From Nageia nagi (Eukaryota > Pinophyta), in the NCBI GenBank assembly GCA_050084985.1, contig JBITNC010000001.1:91264001-91328000 (forward strand): a DNA stretch of 64,000 bases, in the 5' to 3' direction. The notes under the pieces are model-generated. The model searched no databases. It was not told the DNA's origin and saw nothing but the letters and a program-made list of their open reading frames with translations. A program made the position numbers and the translations under genes. Shown here piece by piece: positions 13,091 to 24,016 of this stretch (position 1 is the stretch's first letter; every line of letters begins with the position of its first letter).

Positions 13091-14746
13091 ATATTTGATT
13101 ATTGGTTAGATGGGTGAAGTCTTGAAGGATCTTATCAAGCTCCTCAAGGACTATCATCAATTGAGCTTGTGGATGCATTGCAAAGAATTTATCAAATTCT
13201 TGCAAGTGTGAGATCCAAAGCCTCTGAAAAGAAGCTGCATGAGTTAGCTGAAGTAGTGTTTGCTATTTTGAAGATTGAAAGAGAATCTAGAATAGACTAA
13301 ACATTTACTTGAAGAAAAAATAGTTGCATGAGGTTTGAAGGCAACCCATGCACAGCAGAAAGGAGAGCCTGAGAGCCTGCGTTTAGAAGCATGTGTAGCC
13401 AGATGAAAAGGAGATTGCCATTTATTTCTGAAGCGGTAGAGGTCAGAGAGGAGAAGTCCTGCATAGAGCTGATGCAACTGAGGAGAAGGGATGCGAACTG
13501 ATCCCTCCCTATAGTGCATGCGTTTAAGGACACATGTGATTGCGTGAAGAGGTACAAACTGATCCAGAGGAGGAGACCTGCACGAAGGAGAGTGTGCAAA
13601 GGAGGAAAGCCATATCTTTGGTGATCTGAAATTTTTTTTTGTTGCTTCTATTTCGTGACCTATTGGAGGAGGAAACCTGCATGAAACATTTCCTGAAGCT
13701 CGCATGAAGGGAAAACATTTCATGGCATGCACACGATCTAAAGGAGGCTGCACACAAGGTGCATGGACGAGGAGACATTTGCTAGTGGAAGAGGACTTGA
13801 GGAGGATGTATGCTGTACGTTGGAAAAAGAAAGTGATGCTCGTGTTGCTGCGATACATGGGTGAAAGGAGCTGGAGTTGCATGAAGGGAGCATTGCTGTG
13901 TTGCATTTGGTGGCCCATGCAAAGGAGCCGTGAAAGAGGCATGAATCTGCTGAAGGAGGCTACACATGATCTGGAGGTGGCCTGCATAAAGTTTGAAACT
14001 CACATGGTCATGGTGCATTTGGAAGAGCTCGTGCGAAGGAGGTTGCTGTGCTACTCGCTGCTATGGAGGAGGAAATGTGTGCAGGGTTTGGTGGTGCACA
14101 TTTGACATTTGGTGGTAATCTAAAGGTGACTCGCTGCTCATGAAGGAGGAGGAGAAGTGTTTGTGGTCTGTACCTCATGGAGGAGGATGAAGAGACATTC
14201 ATGTGCTTTCGTGGTCTGTAGTCACATGACATTCACACGGAAGATCCAAAACCATTCGTATCCTGAAGCTAGCATATGTTCGCATGCTGTGTTGCACGCT
14301 GAAGGAGCCTGAAGCTAGTCATTCATTTCGCGTGGTGGAGCTCACGCTATGTTGCTTGCAAAGTCACATGGTGGAGCTCACATGTTGAAGAAATAGTGAG
14401 CTGGGAGGTGATGTTCACGTTGGGAGGAGATGTTCGCTGTGAAACAATGAACCGACCTTTTTTGTTCTCGTAGTGGTGGCTCACGTTTGGTGGCTCATGG
14501 TTATAGTCAACCTGTGAGCCAAGATAGGCTCTCATCCTCACCAAAGAGGAAAATAGACCTGTGAAGGTGTAAAGAAGCCTGTGTTGCAGACTGGGAGACT
14601 AAGAGGACTTGTATGTGTTGAAGAAACAATGAGAGAAGCTGTTAGTGTAAAAAGTGACTATTTTTTTTTCTCTGTTATTATTCTACAGCACTGTGTAAAA
14701 CCAGAGAGTGTGTATTTTTTGTAAGTTTTTGCATTTAAGCATTGAA
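13091..14746 (+). other. E2 leader, purine-rich, apparently non-coding
   Basis: About 1.65 kb between the primer site and the first Gag-like sequence. From about 13300 to 14640 it is richer in G and in short GAAGGAG, GCATGAAGG and GGAGG phrases than the surrounding DNA. It has open frames on both strands, up to roughly 250 codons, without recognisable motifs. These look like compositional by-products rather than genes. Confidence 0.55.
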
Positions 14747-15118
14747 GAATGGCTTCAAATAGCAATGAGGATTTATTAAATCTACACAAATGGCTATGGA
14801 CACCATGTATGAAAACTTGGAGGTACCCAAGTTTGATAGAGAAAATTATGCTTGGTGGAGCATAATAATGAAGACCTTGCTCAAAGCTAAGGACCTTTGG
14901 AGCATTATAGAAGATGGGTATGATGAACCTCCATCTTGGAAGTCTCTTGAAGGAGAAGAGAAAAGAAAAAAGAAAGAAAAGTAATATCAAAATTGCTTAG
15001 CTCTCATGGAATTGAGAAAAGCCATGAAAGAGAATGTTTTTCCATCATTGCTAATTGTAAATCAGCTACAATAGCTTGGAAAGCATTGAAAGAATCTTAT
15101 GAAGACACATATGATGAA
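14747..15118 (+). pseudogene. E2 Copia-type Gag N-terminus, broken
   Basis: Reading from 14747 or 14790 gives the start of a Copia Gag of the DUF4219/UBN2 type: P-K-F-D-x-E-N-Y-A-W-W near residue 15, then A-K-D-L-W-x-I-I-E-x-G-Y. Three lesions follow one another: a frame change between 14760 and 14790, a TAA at 14982-14984, and a T run (about 15040) one base short. After the T run the downstream long frame continues with A-W-K-A-L-K-E-S-Y, the expected next part of UBN2. In an ancestor, Gag was therefore probably fused in frame to the long acidic protein at 15173-16696. Confidence 0.65.
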
Positions 15119-15172
15119 AAAGGAGAATTTCTTGGAGAGGAATTAAATTGGCCTTGTGATGATGCATGTCTT

Positions 15173-16696
15173 ATGGAAGAGGCATATTGTGAACCCATTC
15201 TTATGATGGAGAATGAAGAGGAGCCAACCACACATTATTGGCAAGATTGCTTTTTTGACAAAGCACAAGATGATGACACACTCAAGGAGGAGTGTTCCAT
15301 GGCTGAAAACTACTCACATGGAGTAGATGAAACTCACTCACATGGAGTGAATGAAGACAAGGCTCAAATCATATGTGATGATGATTCCATTGCTCAAGTT
15401 GATGGTGAAGACACTCAATGTGGAGAACACCAAGAAGAAACTCTCAAGGAGGAGAGTGTATGTGAGAATCTTCTTCTTGTTGAGAAGAGAGGAGAAGATG
15501 AGGAATGCTTCATGGAGGAGGCACATGATGATTATCTTATGAAAACAATATGGGATGATGATCTTAGAGAGGTCATTGATGAAGAAGAAATGGAGGCTAT
15601 AAACTCCATGTTCATGCAAGAAGATCACTCACCAAGAGTGAATGACAAAGTATATCTCAAGGAGAAGAGAAAGAATAGTGAGATAGTACTTTGTGAAGAT
15701 GACTATCTCAAGGAGGAGATAGAAGATAATGAGATAGCCATTGATGGACTTCATGGTGAAATGGAGGCATCAAAATATCTTGAGAGTTGTCTCATAAAGG
15801 CAACAATATGCAAAGAGGAATCATGGGAATTCCTTATCATGAATGAAGAAATGATTGCTTTAAAAGCAACATCAAAGGAAAGATTAATGTGGATATCTAC
15901 TCACCAAAATATCATTAGAGGAAATAATTTCTTATTTTTTGGCTTATTTGCTAATGCTACTAATGAATGTTTGCTGATTAGATGTGTGAAGGATAGCTTG
16001 AAGGCTATGGAGAATGGAGGAGAATGTCTTATCAAGGCATTGCTTAAGGATTGCATCATGGAGACAACATTGAAGAGTCTTCCTTGGGAGAAGACATTGA
16101 TGAAAAACTTGGGTCATGTGGATCCAAATGAAGAATGTAAAACCTTAGTTAGGTGTGATATTTGGAGTGATAATTTGTGTGAGGAGCAACTCAAAGTTGC
16201 ATATGTAATTAGCCAATGTGTGGCTTTCTATTGTCTCAAAGTGTGTGTAGACATTTGTGAGAGAGTAGTGTGGTATAATGATTATTGTGAAATGATGAGA
16301 ACATATTCATGTGGAGTATGCTATGATGTAATGAATGCAAGAGAAAATGACTACTTGAAAACATGGTTTAAACACCATATAAAAAATGAGAGAGAGATAA
16401 AAGAATGGTTCAAACACCATTGTGAGAGAGATTGGTTCTTGAAAACCAATACTTATAGAATTGATGGAATGCCACTAAAAGCATGGTTTGAAGACCATCC
16501 AAGAGATGAAAGAGTGTGGTTGATTAAGATCACATATGGAGAGACTTTTGTTGAAGGGGGAGCTACTCAACAAAAGGAGGCACTCAATGGAGGAGCAACA
16601 TCAAAAATGGAGGAGATCCTACTTAGAGAGTGGAAGGAGTGCCATCACTTATTTCTTGAACATTTTGATTTTCTTTTGTATGATTGGAGGAAATGA
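15173..16696 (+). CDS. E2 long acidic protein of unknown function
   Basis: An uninterrupted frame of 507 codons from the first ATG (15173). The same frame is open back to 14993 and joins Gag-like sequence upstream. I recognise no enzyme motif: no D-S/T-G protease, no integrase H-H-C-C or D-D-E, no Y-x-D-D. The N-terminal half is strongly acidic with recurring L-K-E-E and S-H-G-V-[DN]-E phrases. The C-terminal half is basic and rich in Cys and Trp, with three spaced copies of W-F-[KE]-[HD]-H (coding about 16360-16500). It takes the place normally occupied by pol. Possible roles are a modified Gag tail or an accessory protein; neither is shown by the sequence. No stop in about 1.5 kb, beside broken Gag, is unusual. 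Confidence 0.6.
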   Translation: MEEAYCEPILMMENEEEPTTHYWQDCFFDKAQDDDTLKEECSMAENYSHGVDETHSHGVNEDKAQIICDDDSIAQVDGEDTQCGEHQEETLKEESVCENLLLVEKRGEDEECFMEEAHDDYLMKTIWDDDLREVIDEEEMEAINSMFMQEDHSPRVNDKVYLKEKRKNSEIVLCEDDYLKEEIEDNEIAIDGLHGEMEASKYLESCLIKATICKEESWEFLIMNEEMIALKATSKERLMWISTHQNIIRGNNFLFFGLFANATNECLLIRCVKDSLKAMENGGECLIKALLKDCIMETTLKSLPWEKTLMKNLGHVDPNEECKTLVRCDIWSDNLCEEQLKVAYVISQCVAFYCLKVCVDICERVVWYNDYCEMMRTYSCGVCYDVMNARENDYLKTWFKHHIKNEREIKEWFKHHCERDWFLKTNTYRIDGMPLKAWFEDHPRDERVWLIKITYGETFVEGGATQQKEALNGGATSKMEEILLREWKECHHLFLEHFDFLLYDWRK

Positions 16697-16770
16697 AAAA
16701 GGTTATGTTTTTTTCAACTTTGTAATGCTTAAGAACTCTTGCATGAGTTACTTAGCATTAAAAGGAAGAA

Positions 16771-17084
16771 TGTTGGAATTATACCCTACATATCCCTAAG
16801 TCCTAAGTTAATAGATTAATTAATTAGGATTAAGAGTATTTCCTAAAGTATTAATCTTAGCTTGTGAGAAATATTTGGTCTATGTTGACCATATTCCATA
16901 CTTAGCCTATTTGTTAGATAGGCATCACTTATTGTCTTGTAGTTCACGTAGGTGTGCTATTTGTGATATTTGTTATGGTGTGAGAATATTGCATCTCAAC
17001 CATTTAGCTTGTCTTGTAATGGCTCACAAAGCCTATATATGTAACTCATTTTTATGAGTAATATAGAACATTATAGTTCTCTCA
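16771..17084 (+). repeat. E2 3' LTR
   Basis: 314 bp, the same length as the 5' LTR, with five substitutions between them. It follows a purine tract at 16760-16770 and is followed by the AGAGT duplication at 17085-17089. Confidence 0.9.
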
Positions 17085-17089
17085 AGAGT

Positions 17090-18543
17090 AAATATGGAAT
17101 TTCCAAACAGTGAAAGCTTCTTGGAAACCCAATTGATGAGACACATAATGGTCTCATCTTTAATACAAATAATCCATTAGAATGGTACATTGAAAGGATA
17201 TCTTAGTAATAGTAATACATATTTTATATGCTTAACTATTCAAATTAGGAATAGGATGCTATATTTTATTATCTTCTAATATTTTATGGATGCTTAACTT
17301 GGATTGATAAATTAATAATGAATTGACACCCATCACCAATAAGCCAATTTCTTATCAACCCTTTGAAGCACATAGTTCCAAGATTGGGTGGGGTGGATTG
17401 GAAAGGAAAGGGATACCTAAAACCTTGAACATCTCATCAATTTGAATCCATTACCATTGGTAAGAAAGAATCTAATTTGGAGTGTATGTTTAGCTTGATG
17501 ATAGGAAAAATTTTTCCTCCATTGAATGGAGGAGCCCAAGGCCTTATAAAAATTGTTTAGACAAGCAAAGATTTTGATAAATTGACCTTGATTCCTTGGC
17601 AAGAAAATACCCTAAACCAAGCCTTGAGAGGTTTTATTGGCAAGAAGATAACCAAAAGCTTCAACAACTAAAACCTAAAGAGATGGGGCTAAAGGGAAAT
17701 CATATATGATAGATTTGTAAAGCCTAATTTTGTTAGTTTGCATACCATCCAAGGTAATGATTATTGATGCATCAGAGAAGAGTATTTTAGCTAATGTGAG
17801 AAAGACATAGGCAAACCCAAGGGCCTAAAGCATGGAAAAAATGAAATTCCATTTAATTTTATTGTAGGCTATTTCAAAGTCAATTTTGAAAAACAAAGTA
17901 TTTTGTTGGGAGGTCCTAGCTCACACCATTCCTTCCTAAATTGCAATGATGTTATCAAGAATATATTTACTTTGAATAAACCTAGCTTGATATGGAGGAA
18001 AAATTTGAGGGAGGAGAGGTATAAGCTTTAAACAAAGGGATTTGGATATAATTTTATAGCTAACATTGAGTAGAGTGATCAACCTCTAGTTGGTGATAAG
18101 CTTACGGTTACCAGATTTGAAAATTAGATTAATATTACCTTTATTGATTATAAATCCTAGGGATCCAATTGAAAGAGATTCCTTGTAAAATTTAGAAGGT
18201 CCTCAAAAACTTCATCCCATAGTTCCTTATAGAACTCATAATGGAATCTATTGATTCTAGGTGCTTTCTCATTAGCCATGCAAGAAAGGGCCACTTTTAG
18301 ATTACCAATTGAGAGGCGATGATCACATTCCTCTTTTTAAGAATGGAAAAGCTTGTCTAACATCACACTATAAAATTATTCCAAATATTTTTTCCTTTCA
18401 AAAGCTAAATGTTGTGAGGGAAAACCTTTCTAGTAATGTTTAATAAAGTCCTTGGTAATAATGGGAGGACCACTAACCTAACCTTGTCATCCATGATGGC
18501 TTTGAACTGAATAATAGTTCTAGATGGTTTGACCCATTGAAAT
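17090..18543 (-). pseudogene. LINE H, central reverse-transcriptase part
   Basis: Minus-strand translation shows L1-type reverse-transcriptase blocks. R-L-I-T-L-L-N...Y-K-I-I-S-K lies near 18085-18030, Q-x-x-F-I...Y-I-L-D-N-I-I near 17990-17940, and D-F-E-x-A-Y-x-x-I-K-W...A-L-G-F near 17890-17820. A degenerate F-x-D-A stands where F-A-D-D is expected, near 17785. The catalytic core is therefore mutated. The segment is bounded by E2 on the left and Copia B on the right; the LINE continues beyond B at 38763. Confidence 0.75.
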
Positions 18544-19041
18544 TGAGAAAATTGAACTATAACATGAACAATCCTAAACTACCAAGATCACATGAAAGCT
18601 CTCAATTCACATCTAACTATCATACAAAGCAATCTCATAAATATAAGACAATATGTAAGTGGTTCCTCCAACTAGGAGTACATTCACTAACTAGATCTCA
18701 CTTCTTAACAAATATGAACTCTTACAATCCTCCTACTCTTTTCTCTTAACCACTATCCTATAGCATAACTTTACTTCACAATTGGTGTGTAATCACAAAA
18801 AGGGAGCCTTTTATTTATAAGCAAAAATCTCTCCTTGGATCACCATTTTATCCAATGTACAAAAGCATGACATGCACATCCTTTTGCCCAAGGGGCATGC
18901 TCATGACATGGAGTGTAGAATAAGTTACATTATCATATTCACTTAAATAATTGAGGTATCAAATGATACCCTTAAGTATTAGTGAATTTACATAGAATAT
19001 TATTACAAAACCTTTACAATAATGCATTATACATTCCAACA
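18544..19041 (-). repeat. Element B 3' LTR
   Basis: 498 bp. On the minus strand it begins TGTTGGAATGTATAATGC and ends CAATTTTCTCA. It is similar to 2984-3491 and 49699-50197. The adjoining CTCCCCCTTAA (19042-19052) is the purine tract in reverse complement. Confidence 0.85.
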
Positions 19042-19779
19042 CTCCCCCTTAATACAATATTGGGATAGAGTGAATAAGAGAGAAGAAGAGAAAGTAAAAG
19101 AGTTCTCCTCCAAATAAATACAATAGAGATAAATTTTTTTTACATATTTGTGAAGTAAGAAAGATCTAGTTTGATACACTACTTTTTTAAATACAATCAT
19201 TAATCACAATTGGTTTCAAGGTACATGATTTAGTCATCCAATTGAAATTCATGAAGAGTTTCCAAGAGCCTACATACCTGAAGTAAGTAAGTTGTAATCT
19301 CATAAGTCATAAGCAACTCAAATAACAAGATCATTTAGATGCAACATATTCATATCAACAAGGATAGATGAATCACACAAATGCCATCATGAACTGATCT
19401 ATGGTGCACTATAAGTCATCACAAAGATGCCATGCCAAAAACTTAGTCACCTGCTATATATAAAACATGTGTTGATTATCATTACAAAATAGAGCATGCA
19501 CATACAAGTTACTCACATATGGATAATTGAATAGTGCTAAAAGATACATAAGAGTTCTTCACACATGGATAATTGAACAGTGTTATATTGGCCAATATTT
19601 TTGCTTTAAAATTTTTGTACAAGTTCATCATGCAGAGTGAACTTACCATGAAGGTGTACAACAAAATCAACACTATACAGAACAAAATCCTCTTAGGGGT
19701 GAAGTTGTTATCACAAACATGAATTCAATCACAAGAATTCAAACTTCAATTCCCCTTGAGGGCAACTTCACCAACACGA

Positions 19780-22640
19780 TAGCATCCCTAAGCTTATAGA
19801 ATTGAGTTTATAGGAGGGGCTTAGTGAACAAATCAGCAAAGTTCAAGGTGGATAGAAAATACTCTAGGTGTACGATGCCATCAAGAACCTTCTCCATGAT
19901 AAAATGGGTATGGATTTTCACATATTTTCTTCTCTAATGGAACACAAGATTCTTAGCCAAAAAATTAGCCAATTGATTATTTGAAGAAATAAAAGATGGG
20001 CCACCTTGCTCATACCCAATTTCTTTTAGAATATGTCTTAGCCTCCTAGAATTCAATAGACATGGCATAATATTCAAATTCTATGGTGTAAAGAGAAATA
20101 ATAGGCTACTTCTTAGAATCCCAAGAGATAGCACTTGAACCAATGCTAAACACATACATAGAGGTTGATTTCCTATCATTTGTATCTTCCCCATAGTTAG
20201 AATTTGAGAATATAAAGATAACAAATGAGGGTAATTTAGAATACTTGAGAGCAAGATCCTTAGTCCCTTGCAACATACCTCAAGATTTACTTAATAGCAT
20301 TAAGGTGCTCAACATAAGGTTTTTGCATGAATCATGCCATTAGATTCACTACAAAGGTAATATCTAGCTTGTATATAGTTAAATACAAAAGACCCTCAAT
20401 TAATTACCTATAAGCTGTAGCATCAGCTAATTGAGAGTTGAAGCCTAGAGAAATAGTGATTCCAAGAGAGACTAGGATTGCAACATATCTACACTCTTTC
20501 ATTATAAAATTTTGTAAGATATCTGATATATATTTATATTAACTAAGTTAAGTACAATCCTTGTATTGATACACTTGAATTCCAAGATAGTAGTGCAAGA
20601 GACAAAGATCAATAATTTCAAATGTTACCTTAAGTTTGGATATACACTCTTGAATGATTTTATCATTATTCCTAGTTATCAAAAGATCATCCACATAAAA
20701 AAAAATAAGACCATGTCTTTCCATTGATTGAGCACATATAGATTAGAGACAAAAAATACTTGAAGAAACCAATATCTACAAAGTACCCTAAAAGCTTCTT
20801 ATACCAAGCTCTAGGTGCTTACTTAAGTCCATAGAATGACTTCTTTAGCTTGCACACAAAGAACTCTTTGCCTTCCATAATAAACCCTTCTAGTTAATTG
20901 ATGAAGATTTCCACATTTAAGTCATTATTGAGAAATGCACTCTTGATATCAAATTGAAGAACTTTTCATCCTTGAGCTACAAAAAGAACATGGATAATCT
21001 TCACAGTAGGCATCTTTACCATGAGAGGAAAGGTTTCCTCATAATCTACATCGTATTTCTGACAAAAGCTTTAGCTACTAACCTTACCTTGTTTTCTCAA
21101 TATCTCCAACTAAATTAAATTTGACGTTATAGATCCACTTATTACCAATCACATTCTTCCCATTGGGATAAGGAACCAAGTCTCAAGTTTTATTTTTTAT
21201 AAGCACTTCATACTCTACTTTCATGGCTTCCATCCAACACTCATGCTTAGAAACTTCTTTGAAGGTTGAGGGCTCATGCTTGTTATCAATATTACCAAAT
21301 AAGTATTTTTTTAAGGTCATTATCCTTATTACCCTTTGTCTTGGAGAATTTTGTTCCTAAGATGACTTATCTAGATCAATATCTAACTAGCTAGATGCAA
21401 CTAAAGAGTCATCTAGATCATCAACATTCTCATTAGAAGTAGATTCTTCATGAAGTTCATTTAAATTTACATCCCTTGAAACAAACATGACTTTTTAGGA
21501 TGGAGAGTAGAGCTTGTAGCCTCTATGTTGACTATCATAACTCACACATGTGCACTTTTCAACTCTTTTGTCCAACTTGTTCCTTTTCTCAGAAATAATA
21601 TAGGAGAATGCTTCACAACCAAACACCCTTAGGTGAGAAATGTTAGGTTTTCTTCCTGACCATGTATCAAAAGGAGTTTTACCCTAAATGAATTTTGTGG
21701 GACATCTATTCAAAGTTTAAATAATAGTGCTCACAGCTTCACCCCACAAGAAACTAGGAAGATTACCCAACATGCATCTAGCCATATCCATAATTATATT
21801 ATTTTTCCTTTCAAAAACACCATTCTATTGAGGAGTGTAAGAAATCATAAATTATCTTTTGATTCCATACTTAGCTTAATAGTCATTGAACTCATTATTG
21901 TTATATTTCCTCCATTATATAATCTCAACATGTTGATTTTACAGTTAGTTTGATTTTCAACAAAGGTCTTAAAAATTTTAAAACTCTTAAAAGTTTTATC
22001 TTTGTGCTCAAGTAGATACCTAAAGGTCATCCTACTAAATTCATCAATGAAGGTTAAGATGTAAGATGCTCCTCTAATTGATTTAGTCAAAAATAGACCC
22101 ATCAAATTTGAATGCACAAGTTGAAGAGGTTGAGATGCTCTTATTACCTTATCTTTTTCAAACTTTTATCTATGCATCTTGCCAAGAATATACTTCTCGC
22201 ATAGACCAACCAAAGGAGAAATTGAAGGCAAACCTTCCATAAGTTCTTGATATTTCATAACTTGAATACTCTTATGGTTAAGGTTCCCTAAATGATGGTG
22301 CCAAAGCTTGAATTAAGAACACACACTAAAAGTAAGACACATCTTTGATGGAACTTGATCCACAATGTAGAGGTTATCTTTTACAATCCTTTAACCAAAG
22401 TGGCAAGTTATTTCTTAATGCACTAGGATTGAGAGTCAAACTCAAAAGAGTACCCTTTTCTAACAACTTGTATCATAGAGAGAAGGTTCATCCTTAACTT
22501 AGAAATATAGAGAACATTTTCAAGAACCTTTCTATGAATCAACACACTCCCAATTCCTTGGACTTCAAAGGTAGAGTTATCACCTATCAAAACTGCATCT
22601 TTTCTATACTTGTAAAGTTCTCAAACTTTTCTTTTTCAAA
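19780..22640 (-). pseudogene. Element B pol (integrase, reverse transcriptase, RNase H)
   Basis: Minus-strand fragments in Copia order. An integrase core segment lies at about 22117-21845 (I-L-T-F-I-D-E-F-S-R-M-T-F). Reverse transcriptase motif A, F-D-I-K-S-A-F-L-N, is at about 20960-20930, and F-Y-V-D-D-L-L-I-T is at about 20712-20680. RNase H is left of about 20250. The three catalytic aspartates of the reverse transcriptase can still be read, but numerous stops and frame changes mean no full polyprotein could be made. It is closely related to the pol of element D. Confidence 0.7.
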
Positions 22641-23700
22641 GATAGATGATTAGTGCAACTAGATTCAACAATCCAATCAAACAAAAAAGAGTGAGACATA
22701 GAGTTGAGCATCATAGCAAAACCAACATGAATATTCTTCTTTCTTTTGTAGTTCTTTACATTTCATTTACCTTTATTCTTTTCCTCTCTTTTTTTTTTGT
22801 GGCAATCAACTTCTTTGTGACCTTGGATGCCATAATAGTTACAATTACCATCAAAATTTTCCTTAGGATATGGATTGTTTACTTTGCTTTTTCCATCTTT
22901 TTGCTTGAAGTGGTTATTGTTACCATGGTTCTTACTATTGTAGTTATTATTTTTGATATTTCTACTACTATTATAGTCATTACATCTTTTATCAAACATT
23001 TTGGAGGAAGAAGGATAAGATTTCTTTTAATGGTTGAACTTCTTCATGAAAGGAGTTTTGGTTGCTCCAAGAGCAATGTTATTATCCTTAGGTGGAAAAA
23101 TTAACACGTTATTGGTAAGGGTTTCCTCATGCTTCAATAGATGCCTAGAAAGGTTCTCAAGAGAGAAGACTTATTCTTCATCATCAAGCCTTGTTTCCAT
23201 AACTGTTATAAAGTTTTTAAACTTTGAAAAAAGGCTTTGAAGAAATATAAAGACCATGAACTCATAATTGATCCAATTACTCCCACAAGAAACAAGTTGG
23301 GTCCTTAGGTCAATGATTTTGTTCAAGTAGATAATAACATTTTCATTTTTCCTTTGACAAGATTGAAGCATCTTTTGAAGAATGGTAAACTTTATTGAAA
23401 AATTTGAACCAAGGTAGATTTATTTAAGTTTATCCCAAGATTTTTTTGCCAAGGTTAATAAAAAATCATCAAGAGCACATCATCTGAAACTTCACGATAA
23501 ATCATGGAGGTTGCCAACTCATTCTTTATGTTGTAAGCCTCTAGTGCCTTCTCATCTGTAAGAGGTACAAGGTTCTCATTCACAATTTGCCAAAGCCTCC
23601 TTGCCTACAACTCAGCTCTCATTTGAAGTTTCCAAATCCTAAAATTGAAACCATTAAGAATGTGTTTGGGTAAAAAAGATTCTCCCATTTGCTACATAAG
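22641..23700 (-). pseudogene. Element B gag
   Basis: Copia Gag fragments on the minus strand: a UBN2-type helical region (about 23371-23171) and an Asn/Lys-rich linker with a zinc-knuckle position at about 22870-22830. There the second cysteine is Tyr (C-N-Y-Y-x4-H-x4-C), while element D keeps C-x2-C-x4-H-x4-C. Decayed by stops. Confidence 0.65.
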
Positions 23701-24016
23701 AATGTAAAAAATAATAAGCATTTGGTTAACAACATTATATGTTAAGTTTTAACCAAGTAAAAAATACATGCTAATTTTAACACAAAAGACATGCATGATG
23801 TGATTCACAAGTGCAAATATTTTACAACTCAAATAATCCATGTATCCAAATACATTTTTCATATTAAGAACTATATATGTAGAGTGATATTGTTGAGGCT
23901 TATTTTTTTTATCTAAAATTAGGCTTTGACCTAGATGCCCACACAAGAGGAGCCCAAGTACTACCAATCCTTAACCAGTTTACCTTGGTTAGTTTTATAC
24001 TCTCATAAGGAGAAGT

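Larger units (their letters stand above)
12763..17084 (+). mobile_element. E2: 4.3-kb short-LTR retrotransposon without pol
   Basis: A complete insertion. It has LTRs of 314 bp each (12763-13076 and 16771-17084), TG...CA ends, a 5-bp duplication AGAGT on both sides, a primer binding site at 13078-13090 and a purine tract AAAAGGAAGAA before the 3' LTR. By eye the LTRs differ at only five positions (about 98.4% identity), so the insertion is recent compared with its neighbours. The interior holds a long leader, a broken Copia-type Gag start and one long open frame. No protease, integrase, reverse transcriptase or RNase H motif is present, so E2 must rely on another element's enzymes. It sits inside LINE H reverse-transcriptase sequence. 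Confidence 0.9.

Noticed and set aside
13244-14232. Open frames up to 247 codons on both strands in the E2 leader
   Set aside because: They overlap each other on both strands in purine-rich DNA without motifs, and E2 carries its coding sequence downstream. Compositional openness is the simpler explanation.
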